A stretch of 64,000 bases of DNA from Lachnospiraceae bacterium UBA3850 (GTDB lineage: Bacteria > Bacillota > Clostridia > Lachnospirales > Lachnospiraceae). The notes beneath the pieces were generated by a model that was not told the DNA's origin, made no database searches, and worked only from the letters and a program-made list of their open reading frames with translations. A program made the position numbers and the translations under genes. Position 1 is the stretch's first letter; each line of letters opens with the position of its first letter. Positions 23,178-32,300 of this stretch are shown here, piece after piece. The stretch covers positions 1-64,000 of the forward strand of contig DGHK01000016.1 in assembly GCA_002392655.1 (NCBI GenBank), written 5' to 3'.

Positions 23178-24593
23178 ATGAGAAAAACAAAGGTTATCTG
23201 TACAATAGGACCTGCAAGTGACAATGAGGAAACTCTCCGTAAACTCATAGAGGAAGGAATGGCGGTAGCCAGACTGAACTTCTCGCACGGTACACATGAG
23301 GAACATAAGAAAAAGTTTGATCTTATCAAGAAGGTCAGAGCTGACTTGAGACAGCCCATAGCGATTATGCTGGACACTAAGGGACCGGAATATCGTATCG
23401 GTTGTTTTGAGAATGGTAGTATCACACTAAACGACGGAGATACATTTAGTTTTACTACAGAAGATGTGATGGGAACTCAGGAGAGGGTTTCGGTCAGCTA
23501 TAAGAATCTGATAGACAATCTGGAGATAGGAGACCGTATACTCGTTAATAATGGCCTGGTCATCTTCGAGGTTAAGGAGCTTAAAGAAAAAGAGGCGGTC
23601 TGTGAATGTGTCGCAGGTGGAGTACTCTCAGATAAGAAGTCCATGAACTTCCCGAACAAGGTTCTTGATCAGCCGTTCCTCAGTGAACAGGACAAGAAGG
23701 ATCTTCTGTTTGGAATTCAGAACGGTGCTGATTATGTTGCTGCTTCCTTTGTTTCATCGAAGAATGATGTTCAGGAGATGAGAGACTTCCTTGATGAAAA
23801 CGGCGGAAAGGATGTTGAGATAATTGCAAAGATAGAGAATCGTTCCGGCGTGGAGAATGTTGAGGATATATGTGCTCTTTCTGATGGTATCATGATTGCG
23901 AGAGGTGATCTGGGAGTTGAGATACCGGGAGTAGAGGTGCCCTCAGTGCAGAAGTATCTCATTTCAAAGTGTCGTATGCTTGGTGTCAGAGTTATCACTG
24001 CAACAGAGATGCTGGAGTCTATGATCAAGAATCCGCGTCCGACCAGAGCGGAGATATCTGACGTGGCAAATGCGGTCTATGACGGAACATCAGCGGTTAT
24101 GCTTTCCGGTGAAACGGCATCAGGTAAGTATCCTGTGCAGGCACTTAAAACTATGGTGGAGACCATAGAGTATACAGAGACAAAGATCAATTATAAAAAG
24201 CGTTTCAGAAATGCTGATTTTGAGGTTAGAAGTACACTGGATGCTGTTTCACATACTGTCTGTACAATGGCTATAGATGTGGGAGCAAAGTGTATAATAG
24301 TAAACTCGCTTAGCGGAAGAACAGCTCGAATGGTCAGCCGTTTCCGCTGCCCTGTAGATATAATAGGTATGACAACCTCCGCAAAGGTATGGCGTAAACT
24401 GAATCTGTCATGGGGACTCACACCGGTAATGTGTGGTATGTTTGACAGTATGGAGGAGATGTTCAGAAACTCAGTTCTTGAGGCTGAATCTGCTATGGGA
24501 CTCAAGAAGGGCGACAATGTTGTTATAACCGGTGGTATAACCAACGGAACCAGTGGAAATACTAACCTAATCAAGGTAGAAGAAATAATCTAA
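23178..24593 (+). CDS. pyk: Pyruvate kinase
   Basis: Glycolytic enzyme transferring phosphate from phosphoenolpyruvate to ADP. It has 471 residues, a short form without the extra C-terminal PEP-utiliser domain found in Bacillus Pyk. It opens RKTKVICTIGPAS and has the substrate loop RLNFSHGTHEEH. The catalytic lysine is in IIAKIENRSG, followed by MIARGDLGVEIP and ATEMLESMIKNPRPTRAEISDV. The C-terminal allosteric domain ends at residue 471. ATG 23178 has GGAG seven nt upstream and is preferred over TTG 23166. The mgtE leader begins about 70 nt after the stop, with no strong terminator between them. Confidence 0.97.
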   Translation: MRKTKVICTIGPASDNEETLRKLIEEGMAVARLNFSHGTHEEHKKKFDLIKKVRADLRQPIAIMLDTKGPEYRIGCFENGSITLNDGDTFSFTTEDVMGTQERVSVSYKNLIDNLEIGDRILVNNGLVIFEVKELKEKEAVCECVAGGVLSDKKSMNFPNKVLDQPFLSEQDKKDLLFGIQNGADYVAASFVSSKNDVQEMRDFLDENGGKDVEIIAKIENRSGVENVEDICALSDGIMIARGDLGVEIPGVEVPSVQKYLISKCRMLGVRVITATEMLESMIKNPRPTRAEISDVANAVYDGTSAVMLSGETASGKYPVQALKTMVETIEYTETKINYKKRFRNADFEVRSTLDAVSHTVCTMAIDVGAKCIIVNSLSGRTARMVSRFRCPVDIIGMTTSAKVWRKLNLSWGLTPVMCGMFDSMEEMFRNSVLEAESAMGLKKGDNVVITGGITNGTSGNTNLIKVEEII

Positions 24594-24663
24594 GATTAAA
24601 TTAATAAGAAATAAAAAACAAAGAAATAAACAAAGAAACAAATAAGATTCAGATATAAAGGAG

Positions 24664-24850
24664 GTGACGGTTAATGGATTATGATGCCAAACAGGACATC
24701 GATTATCACTTGTGCATTAGACTTATAAAAATAAATAACTCGGTATATATCCGTAGCCGTCACATGAGTGTGCTTTAAAGCATATTGTAATTTAGCTGCG
24801 CTTTCGGATATGATCGGGTGTAATACTACGAGAGGGAGGAAGACAGCAGC
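24664..24850 (+). promoter_or_regulatory. Structured mgtE leader region
   Basis: GTGACGG (24664-24670) pairs with CCGTCAC (24757-24763), enclosing nearly all of a 34-codon small ORF. CGG-TATATAT-CCG (24741-24753) is an inner hairpin. TGCTTTAAAGCA (24771-24782) is a perfect 12-bp palindrome containing the small ORF stop. GCTGC (24795-24799) and GCAGC (24846-24850) bracket the mgtE ribosome site GGAGGA. Translation of the small ORF would open the first stem. I looked for the M-box (Mg riboswitch) conserved blocks and did not find them. Confidence 0.5.
24674..24778 (+). CDS. Small ORF (leader peptide candidate) upstream of mgtE
   Basis: 34 codons starting MDYDAKQDIDYHLCIRLIK and ending HMSVL, with a strong AAAGGAGGTGA ribosome site nine nt upstream. 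The first ten residues include four aspartates. In Escherichia coli the MgtL leader peptide destabilises the translating ribosome through an acidic N-terminal stretch when Mg2+ is low, raising transcription of mgtA. The acidic start here and its position before a Mg2+ transporter gene fit that logic, but the homology is functional speculation. The stop codon lies 73 nt before the mgtE ATG. Confidence 0.5.
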   Translation: MDYDAKQDIDYHLCIRLIKINNSVYIRSRHMSVL

Positions 24851-24851
24851 A

Positions 24852-26204
24852 ATGGAAGAGAGCAAGCTTGAACTTGAATATGTTAAGGAGCTTCTGGAAC
24901 AGCGAAAGTATGCTGAACTGAGAGATATGCTGAAGGACCAGAATCCGATCGATGTAGCCCAGCTACTTGGCGAAGTTCCTGACGAAAAACTGCTTCTTTT
25001 ATATAGAATGCTTCCGAAGGAAGACGCTGCAGAGGTGTTCTCTGAGATGGAGCATGATGAACAGGAAACGCTTATCAGAGCGTTTAATGATCGAGAGATA
25101 CGAGAAGTAATTGAAGAAATGTATGTCGACGATGCAGTTGATATGCTTGAGGAAATGCCGGCAGTTGTTGTTAATAAGATACTGAGGCATGCTGATGTGG
25201 AAACACGTAAGGAGATAAATGAACTCCTTAAATATCCGGAGGATAGTGCCGGTTCTGTAATGACAACGGAGTACATGAGCCTTAAGAGCGATATGACCGT
25301 TGCAGATGCATTTGAAAGAATTAGAAGAACTGCTGATGAGAAGGAGGACATCTATACATGTTATGTTATCAGCCCATCCAGAAAGCTGGAGGGTACTGTA
25401 ACACTTAAAGAGATGTTCCTTACATCAAAGGATACGATAATCGGTGACATTATGGAGACGAACATCATCTCCGCAAACACTCTGGACGATCAGGAGAAGG
25501 TTGCCAAGGATATGGCGAAGTACAACCTGACTACTATTCCGATTGTTGATCAGGAGAATCGTCTGGTTGGAATCGTTACAGTCGATGATGCTATTGATGT
25601 CATTCAGGAAGAGAATACTGAGGATATCGAAATGATGGCGGCTATCACACCTACTGATAAGCCTTATATCAGTACAGGATTTTTTGAGACTTATAAGAAG
25701 CGTATACCGTGGCTGTTAATTCTTATGATATCAGCTACATTTACAGGAGCAATCATAACAAAGTATGAAAGTGCACTTGGAAAGTATGTAATACTTACTG
25801 CATATATTCCGATGCTTATGGATACAGGTGGTAATGCAGGTTCACAGGCTTCGGTTTCGATAATCCGTGGTATCTCGCTTGATGAGATACAGTTCTCTGA
25901 TATCTTCAGGATTCAGGGAAAGGAGTTTCTGGTAGCACTGCTCTGCGGCGCGACACTTGCAGTTGCGAACTTTGCAAAGCTGCTTTTCATAGATAAGGTT
26001 TCTGTGGTTATAGCGGCAGTTGTATGTGCAACACTTCTGCTCACAGTTATCGTCGCAAAGTTTGTAGGATGCTCGCTTCCGATATTGGCGAAGAAGGTGG
26101 GCTTTGACCCGGCAGTTATGGCGAGTCCGTTTATCACAACAATAGTTGATGCGATATCGCTTTTCATTTATTTCCAGTTTGCATCACACATACTGGGAAT
26201 ATAA
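24852..26204 (+). CDS. mgtE: Magnesium transporter MgtE
   Basis: A 450-residue inner-membrane Mg2+ channel gated by cytoplasmic Mg2+. The N-terminal superhelical MgtE_N domain spans about 1-125 (DPxDVAxLL-like repeats such as NPIDVAQLLGEVP). Then come two CBS domains (about 130-255, PEDSAGSVMTTEYM and DDAIDVIQEE) and five membrane helices (about 285-450). The conserved pore motif is PMLMDTGGNAGSQASV. ATG 24852 gives the usual family length; GGAGG lies 12 nt upstream, a little far, and the long in-frame extension to 24768 lacks family similarity. The sugar kinase gene follows 11 nt later. Confidence 0.95.
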   Translation: MEESKLELEYVKELLEQRKYAELRDMLKDQNPIDVAQLLGEVPDEKLLLLYRMLPKEDAAEVFSEMEHDEQETLIRAFNDREIREVIEEMYVDDAVDMLEEMPAVVVNKILRHADVETRKEINELLKYPEDSAGSVMTTEYMSLKSDMTVADAFERIRRTADEKEDIYTCYVISPSRKLEGTVTLKEMFLTSKDTIIGDIMETNIISANTLDDQEKVAKDMAKYNLTTIPIVDQENRLVGIVTVDDAIDVIQEENTEDIEMMAAITPTDKPYISTGFFETYKKRIPWLLILMISATFTGAIITKYESALGKYVILTAYIPMLMDTGGNAGSQASVSIIRGISLDEIQFSDIFRIQGKEFLVALLCGATLAVANFAKLLFIDKVSVVIAAVVCATLLLTVIVAKFVGCSLPILAKKVGFDPAVMASPFITTIVDAISLFIYFQFASHILGI

Positions 26205-26215
26205 AGGGGGTTTGT

Positions 26216-27313
26216 ATGGCAATAGTTTTAAAGGACAGAGATAAATGCACATATGATGCAGTCAGTCTCGGAGAAGTAATGCTCAGATTCGATCCGGGTG
26301 ACGGAAGGATTAAGACCGCCAGACAGTTCAGTGTCTGGGAGGGCGGCGGAGAGTATAATGTTATCCGTGGACTCAGGAAATGTTTTGGCATGAAGACTGC
26401 TGTCGTAACAGCATTTGCCGATAACGAGGTCGGAAAGCTTCTCGAGGACTTCATCATGCAGGGGGGCGTTGACACATCTCTGATTTACTGGATGAAGACT
26501 GATGGTATCGGAAGGGTCTGTCGAAATGGTCTTAACTTTACAGAGAAGGGCTTTGGAGTGAGAGGGGCGCTTGGATGTTCAGACAGAGCGAACACCGCTA
26601 TCTCGAAAGCAAAGCCAGAGGATTTTGATTTTGAATATATATTCGGAGAGCTGGGGGTCAGATGGCTTCATACCGGTGGAATCTATGCGGCTCTTTCCGA
26701 GCAGTCAGGCGAGACGCTTATCGAAGCTGTGAAAGTCGCAAAGAAATATGGCACAGTTATATCCTATGATCTTAACTACAGACCATCCATGTGGAATGAT
26801 ATCGGCGGACTTGAAAAAGCACGAGAGGTAAACAAGGAGATAGCAAAGTATGTGGATGTTATGATAGGCAATGAAGAAGACTTCACAGCCTGTCTCGGAC
26901 TTGAAATCGAGGGTAATGATAAGGAACTGAAGAAGCTGAATGTAAGTGGTTATGAGAAGATGCAGAAGGCACTTACTGAGGCATATCCAAACATTTCCGT
27001 GGTTGCCACAACACTTAGAACAGTTATAACTGCATCAAAAAATGATTGGACAGCTATAGCATATTCTGATGGAAAGGTATATAATGGTTCGGAGTATAAG
27101 GACCTTGATATATATGACAGAGTAGGGGGCGGGGATTCTTTCGCGTCAGGACTTGTATATGGTTTAATTAGTGAAAAGACTGTAAGCGAAGCGTTAGAAT
27201 ATGGAATTGCTCATGGAGCACTCGCGATGACAACACCGGGTGACACAACCATGGCAAGTAAAAAAGAGGTTGAGGCTTTGATAGCAGGAGCTGGAGCCAG
27301 AGTGATCAGATAG
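26216..27313 (+). CDS. kdgK: PfkB-family sugar kinase, probably 2-dehydro-3-deoxygluconokinase
   Basis: A 365-residue ribokinase-fold kinase. The N-terminus has SLGEVMLRFDPGDGRI, and GGGEYNVIRGL is the substrate-binding region (GG.N motif). The C-terminal PfkB signature is DRVGGGDSFASGLVYG with catalytic Asp in GGGDSF. The opening LGEVMLRFDPGD is most like KdgK, which phosphorylates 2-keto-3-deoxygluconate in hexuronate/pectin breakdown, but no other hexuronate genes are present, so the substrate is only likely. GGGGG precedes the ATG. It follows mgtE by 11 nt and may be co-transcribed with it. Confidence 0.85.
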   Translation: MAIVLKDRDKCTYDAVSLGEVMLRFDPGDGRIKTARQFSVWEGGGEYNVIRGLRKCFGMKTAVVTAFADNEVGKLLEDFIMQGGVDTSLIYWMKTDGIGRVCRNGLNFTEKGFGVRGALGCSDRANTAISKAKPEDFDFEYIFGELGVRWLHTGGIYAALSEQSGETLIEAVKVAKKYGTVISYDLNYRPSMWNDIGGLEKAREVNKEIAKYVDVMIGNEEDFTACLGLEIEGNDKELKKLNVSGYEKMQKALTEAYPNISVVATTLRTVITASKNDWTAIAYSDGKVYNGSEYKDLDIYDRVGGGDSFASGLVYGLISEKTVSEALEYGIAHGALAMTTPGDTTMASKKEVEALIAGAGARVIR

Positions 27314-27368
27314 TTATTTATAATATACACGTGCTTGTTCAGGCGTGATTTAGAACAGAGGCGAGATT

Positions 27369-27923
27369 ATGTTGAATTTAAGTACAAAGGATAGATTTCT
27401 GTATTCGTTTTCGGAACTATCACAGAAGGCGCCGGTAGACAAGATCACTATAAAGGAGATAGCGAGTAATTGTGGTCTGACGTCGCAGACATTTTATAAC
27501 CATTTTTCTGATAAATATGATATGATACTTTGGGCATACAGGAAGAGAGTGGATGATCTCTGTGAACAATATATAAAGGGTGATATGCTCTGGAGAGATA
27601 TTCTGGAACTCTATCTGGCAGACTATAAGAAGAATGCAAAGTTTATACTCAATATCATGAAGAATACTCATGGTTCGGATTCATACTATTTCGGTTCGTC
27701 GAGTTATTTGCTGAAAAAACTCAGGGAAGCATTTCAGACAAAACTGGGGGTGGAGGCGCTTGATGATAAAACTGATATGCTGCTTCATTTTTATGCGACG
27801 GGAATTACGAATTCACTCGGAAACTGGTTAGATAAAAAAATTGATATAGATGAGAAGGAGATGGCGGAGATTCTTGATATGGCTATGCCTGAGTATCTGA
27901 GAACCCTCTATAGCAATAATTAA
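27369..27923 (+). CDS. TetR/AcrR-family transcriptional regulator
   Basis: 184 residues. The N-terminal helix-turn-helix is KITIKEIASNCGLTSQTFYNHFSDKYDMI (about 23-51), a standard TetR recognition unit. The C-terminal ligand domain ends GITNSLGNWLDKKIDIDEKE, resembling the TetR_C_7/DhaS-like group. The ribosome site (GAGGCGAG) is acceptable. Ten nt downstream begins a DUF3137 membrane protein, which may be its target. The ligand is unknown. Confidence 0.9.
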   Translation: MLNLSTKDRFLYSFSELSQKAPVDKITIKEIASNCGLTSQTFYNHFSDKYDMILWAYRKRVDDLCEQYIKGDMLWRDILELYLADYKKNAKFILNIMKNTHGSDSYYFGSSSYLLKKLREAFQTKLGVEALDDKTDMLLHFYATGITNSLGNWLDKKIDIDEKEMAEILDMAMPEYLRTLYSNN

Positions 27924-27933
27924 GAGAGAGTAT

Positions 27934-28809
27934 ATGGATAAGAAGTTTGTAAAAAGACGTGAAAAAAGCATAGGTATTAAAAAGATCAAGAATCAGATAT
28001 CAGCGATAAATGCTCTTGTAGTTTTTCTGATAATTGGCGGAGCTGCTACACTCATTATGAATCATAATGGTGTGTGGCTAAGCTATGGTCTGATAGTTCT
28101 GTTTGTGGCGCTTGTTTTGATGGTTGCTTTTCTCGCCTTACGTGCCGGACTGCAGAGAAGGCTGTCAAATATGCAGATTGATTACAGGGAGTATCTGGTT
28201 AAACCGCTGTCTGAGGCTGAATTTGAAGAGGGCTACTTCATGAAGAAGGGCACCCTGACTCAACGCGAGATTATTAATACATATATGTTCTCCAGCGACT
28301 CTGATTTTTCTTACTCGGCATGTAACGAGCTGAGGGGTGTGTACAAGGGAATAAAGTTTTCAAATTCAGATATACTTGAGGATAATGCGCCGAATAATAT
28401 ACACCTGAATGGACGTTTGTTTGAATTGGATATCACTACAACAAACAAAAAACCAATCGTTTTCACATCGACAACTGCTGCAATTATGACGAATGAAAAT
28501 CAGGATTTTCATGTGGTTTCACCAAGTAATGAGACCATAAGTCGTATGTTCAGGGTTTATGCATATAGTGAGGAAGAAGTTGAAAGCTTTATCACTGAGA
28601 ATATGATATACAAGCTGAGGCAGATAGTCAGTCTTCAGCTTGGCAAGATACTCAAGATAGGCTTTTTGGGGGACAAAACATATGTTTACTATACAACGGA
28701 TGGTTATTCTTATGCTGAAAAGATAACGAAGAAAACAGATGTAAAGGCGGAGCTTTTAAAGATACAGGATACATTCAATGTTATAGGTAAACTGATCGAT
28801 ATACTGTAA
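27934..28809 (+). CDS. DUF3137-like two-helix membrane protein
   Basis: 291 residues. A basic N-terminus (KKFVKRREKSIG) is followed by two membrane helices (about 25-43 and 50-72) and a ~215-residue soluble domain with a beta-rich central part (ELRGVYKGIKFSNSDI through FELDITTTNKKPIVF). This layout fits the DUF3137 family. Both termini should be cytoplasmic. No catalytic motif is visible. It follows the TetR gene directly, with AAGAGAG before ATG, and is probably co-expressed with it. Confidence 0.7.
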   Translation: MDKKFVKRREKSIGIKKIKNQISAINALVVFLIIGGAATLIMNHNGVWLSYGLIVLFVALVLMVAFLALRAGLQRRLSNMQIDYREYLVKPLSEAEFEEGYFMKKGTLTQREIINTYMFSSDSDFSYSACNELRGVYKGIKFSNSDILEDNAPNNIHLNGRLFELDITTTNKKPIVFTSTTAAIMTNENQDFHVVSPSNETISRMFRVYAYSEEEVESFITENMIYKLRQIVSLQLGKILKIGFLGDKTYVYYTTDGYSYAEKITKKTDVKAELLKIQDTFNVIGKLIDIL

Positions 28810-28845
28810 GCTTTATGTTTTTATTAAATGAAAAGAGGAAGAATT

Positions 28846-29163
28846 ATGGAAGAAGTATTAAATTCAGAAAAGACTGAAAAGGTATATGGAGAGAGATCCG
28901 AGAAGCCGGATGCATCAAGCCTCAAGGTTGATGACGACGGAATAAAGGAATATGTTACCCCTGATATGATAATAGGAGATATCATAACCTGGTATCCTGA
29001 TGCTGCGCTTGTTCTGATGAAGTGTGGAATGCACTGTATAACCTGCGGTGTTTCACAGTATGAATCTCTTGAACAGGCATGTCAGGTTCATGGTCTTTAC
29101 GTGGATGACGTTGCAAAGGTTGTGAATGATTATCTGACTCAGACACTGGATGCAAAAAACTGA
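28846..29163 (+). CDS. DUF1858-domain protein with a CxxxCxxC-type motif
   Basis: About 105 residues. The C-terminal 65 (VTPDMIIGDIITWYPDAALV through KCGMHCITCGVS) form a DUF1858 domain, also found at the N-terminus of Ric/ScdA iron-sulfur repair proteins. Cysteines in MKCGMHCITCGVS could bind a metal or a nitrosylated iron-sulfur cluster. The first 35 residues are acidic and variable. ATG 28846 has AAGAGGAA upstream and is preferred over ATG 28828, which lacks a site. An intrinsic terminator follows, so it is separated from ileS. Confidence 0.85.
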   Translation: MEEVLNSEKTEKVYGERSEKPDASSLKVDDDGIKEYVTPDMIIGDIITWYPDAALVLMKCGMHCITCGVSQYESLEQACQVHGLYVDDVAKVVNDYLTQTLDAKN

Positions 29164-29198
29164 GTAGGGTTACATAACTATCGGAGGTTTATGAGGAT

Positions 29199-29242
29199 AA
29201 GCTGTATTTTGGTTATATTATGCCAAAAATACAGCTTTTTTT
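29199..29242 (+). terminator. Intrinsic terminator before ileS
   Basis: AAGCTGTATTTT (29199-29210) and AAAATACAGCTT (29226-29237) form a perfect 12-bp stem with a 15-nt loop, followed by five T. Confidence 0.95.
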
Positions 29243-29277
29243 ATGCGTTTTTGGGCAGTTTAAAAGGTGCTCTTTCG

Positions 29278-29306
29278 TTGACGTGAGTATGGATAGATGA
29301 TATAAT
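29278..29306 (+). promoter_or_regulatory. Sigma-A promoter of ileS
   Basis: TTGACG (29278-29283), exactly 17 nt, TATAAT (29301-29306). The leader to ATG 29369 is about 55 nt, too short for a T-box, and no GGGTGGNACC element is present. Confidence 0.85.
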
Positions 29307-29368
29307 TTAGCTTGGTTTGTTCTTTTCTAAAGGGACAAAATCATATACTGAAAGGACAGTAAACAGAT

Positions 29369-32300
29369 ATGTACAACAAGGTTTCCACAAAGCTTGAGTT
29401 TGCTGAGAACGAAGACAAGGTACTTAAGTTTTGGAATGAAGAGAAAATCTTTGAGAAGAGTATAGATGAGAAGAAGGATCTCCCTACCTATACTTTCTAT
29501 GACGGACCTCCAACGGCTAATGGTAAGCCTCATATAGGTCACGTTCTTACACGTGTAATCAAGGATATGGTTCCACGTTATCAGACTATGAAGGGACACA
29601 AAATCATACGTAAGGCCGGATGGGATACCCACGGACTTCCTGTTGAGCTTGAAGTCGAGAAGGAGATTGGAATCGACGGAAAGGAACAGATAGAGGAGTA
29701 TGGTATCGAGCCTTTCATCGCAAAGTGTAAAGAATCAGTCTGGAAATATAAGGGTATGTGGGAAGAATTCTCCGGTAAGGTCGGCTTCTGGGCAGACATG
29801 GATGATCCTTACGTTACATATCATAATGATTATATAGAGTCAGAGTGGTGGGCTCTGAAGAAGATCTGGGATATGGGGCTTCTCTATAAGGGCTTCAAGG
29901 TTGTTCCTTATTGCCCGAGATGTGGAACTCCGCTTTCATCCCACGAGGTTGCTCAGGGTTATAAGAGTGTTAAGGAGAGATCTGCCGTTGTTCGTTTCAA
30001 GGCGAAGGTTGCTGAGGGCGAAGAACAGTATTACTTCCTTGCATGGACAACAACTCCATGGACACTTCCTTCAAATGTGGCACTCTGCGTTAACCCTGAA
30101 GAAAAGTACAGCAAGGTAAAGGCCTGTGATGGCTATACATATATAATGGCAGATGCTCTTCTGGATACAGTTCTCGGACCTCTTGCAGAAGAGAAAGTTA
30201 AGAACGATTCAGGTGAGATGGTTCTTAAGTACAGCACAGATGCTACAGATGGAAAGGCATATGTAGTGCTTGAGTCTTACGTAGGTAAGGATCTCGAGTA
30301 TAGAGAGTATGAGCCACTTTACGAAGCAACAGGAGAAGCTGCAGCAAAACAGCGTAAGAAGGGACATTTCATAGTTGCAGATGATTATGTAACTATGTCA
30401 GACGGTACCGGTATAGTTCATATCGCTCCTGCCTTTGGTGAGGACGATGGACGTGTCGGACGTAAATATGACCTTCCGTTTGTACAGTTCGTTGATGCTG
30501 AAGGAAATATGACAGAGGAGACTCCGTTTGCAGGTCTCTTCGTTAAGGATGCAGATCCGAAGGTTCTTGTAGATCTTGATTCAAGAAGTCTTCTTTTCTC
30601 TGCTCCAAAATTTGAACATGATTATCCATTCTGTTGGAGATGCGATACACCGCTCATCTACTATGCAAGAGAATCATGGTTCATCAAGATGACAGAAGTA
30701 AGCGACCGCATGGTTGCAAATAACAATACAGTTAACTGGATTCCTGAAGGAATCGGTAAGGGACGTTTCGGCGAGTGGCTGAAGAACGTACAGGACTGGG
30801 GCCTTTCACGTGACCGTTACTGGGGAACACCTCTTAACGTATGGGAGTGCTCAGACTGTGGCAAGAGAGATGCAATAGGAAGTATCGAAGAGCTTCGTAC
30901 ACGAGGCAAGATGGAAGACGGAAGCGAGGTACCGGCAGATATCGAGCTTCACAGACCATTTGTTGATGGAGTTGTTCTTACATGCCCTGACTGCGGTAAG
31001 CCGATGAGAAGAGTACCTGAGGTTATCGACTGCTGGTTCGATTCAGGTGCGATGCCATTTGCACAGTGGCACTATCCATTTGAAAATGAGGATATCTTCA
31101 ATGACAACTTCCCTGCTGACTTTATCTCAGAGGCCGTTGATCAGACCCGTGGATGGTTCTATTCACTGATGGCTATATCAACACTTCTGTTTGACAAGGC
31201 TCCTTATAAGAACGTTATCGTTCTTGGCCATGTTCAGGATAAGGACGGACAGAAGATGAGTAAGTCCAAGGGAAATGCGGTTGATCCGATGGAGGCACTG
31301 AATAAGTATGGTGCCGATGCTATCAGATGGTACTTCTATACAAACTCACAGCCATGGCTTCCTAACCGTTTCCATGAGGACGCAGTTCTTGAGGGACAGC
31401 GTAAGTTCATGGGTACACTTTGGAACACCTATGCATTTTATATACTTTATGCAGAGATAGATCAGTTTGATCCTACGAAGTATACGCTTGATAAAGCTTC
31501 ACTTTCTGTTATGGACAAGTGGCTGCTCTCCAAGCTGAACACAGCTGTTAAGGAGTTTGATCAGAATCTCGGAGCATACAAGATTCCTGAGGCTGCAGCA
31601 GTTCTTACAGAGTTTGTAGATGATATGAGTAACTGGTACGTAAGACGCTGCCGTGAGAGATACTGGGCAAAGGGAATGGAGCAGGATAAGATCAATGCTT
31701 ACATGACTCTCTATACTGCAATTTCAACTATCTGCAAGGTTGCAGCACCTATGGTACCGTTCCTTACTGAAAGCATATATCAGAATCTTGTAAGGAGCGT
31801 TGACAAGACTGCACCTCTCAGCATACATCTCTGTGAGTATCCTGAGGTTGATGAGTCAGTTATCGACGCTGAGCTTGAGAAGGCTATGGATGCAGTGCTG
31901 AGTATAAAAACATTTGGTAGTGCAGCCCGTAATCAGGCTAATATCAAGAACCGTCAGCCTATTGCCAATATGTATGTTAAGGGCGATACAGTGCTTGATC
32001 AGTTCTATGTAGACATCATAAAGGATGAGTTAAATATAAAGAATGTTGAGTTTAGAGATGACCTCTCAAGCTTTTCAACATATACATTTAAACCGCAGCT
32101 TAGAACAGTTGGACCGAAGTATGGAAAACTCCTCGGCGGCATCAAGGAATACCTGTCAAACATCGAGGATGGAAATGCAGCCTATGCAAGTCTTAAGAGT
32201 GATGGAGCACTTAAGTTTGAGGTTAACGGTGAAGCTGTAGAGCTTTTGGAAGAGGACCTGCTTATAGACGTGGCAGAAAGCGGCGATTATGTGACATTCG

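Noticed and set aside
24594..24852. M-box (ykoK) magnesium riboswitch before mgtE
   Set aside because: The conserved M-box blocks (for example GGTGAGGCTCCT and the GATGACGCCAATGGGTCA-like segment) are not present. Only generic stems and a small ORF are visible.
24671..25351. 226-residue minus-strand reading frame opposite mgtE
   Set aside because: Serine-rich translation typical of the antisense of a charged coding region; mgtE has clear family motifs on the plus strand.
29191..29286. 31-codon ORF with a GGAGG site between the DUF1858 gene and ileS
   Set aside because: It runs straight through the intrinsic terminator stem and has no recognisable protein character.
29243..29368. T-box riboswitch before ileS
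   Set aside because: The leader is too short and no GGGTGGNACC antiterminator sequence is present.
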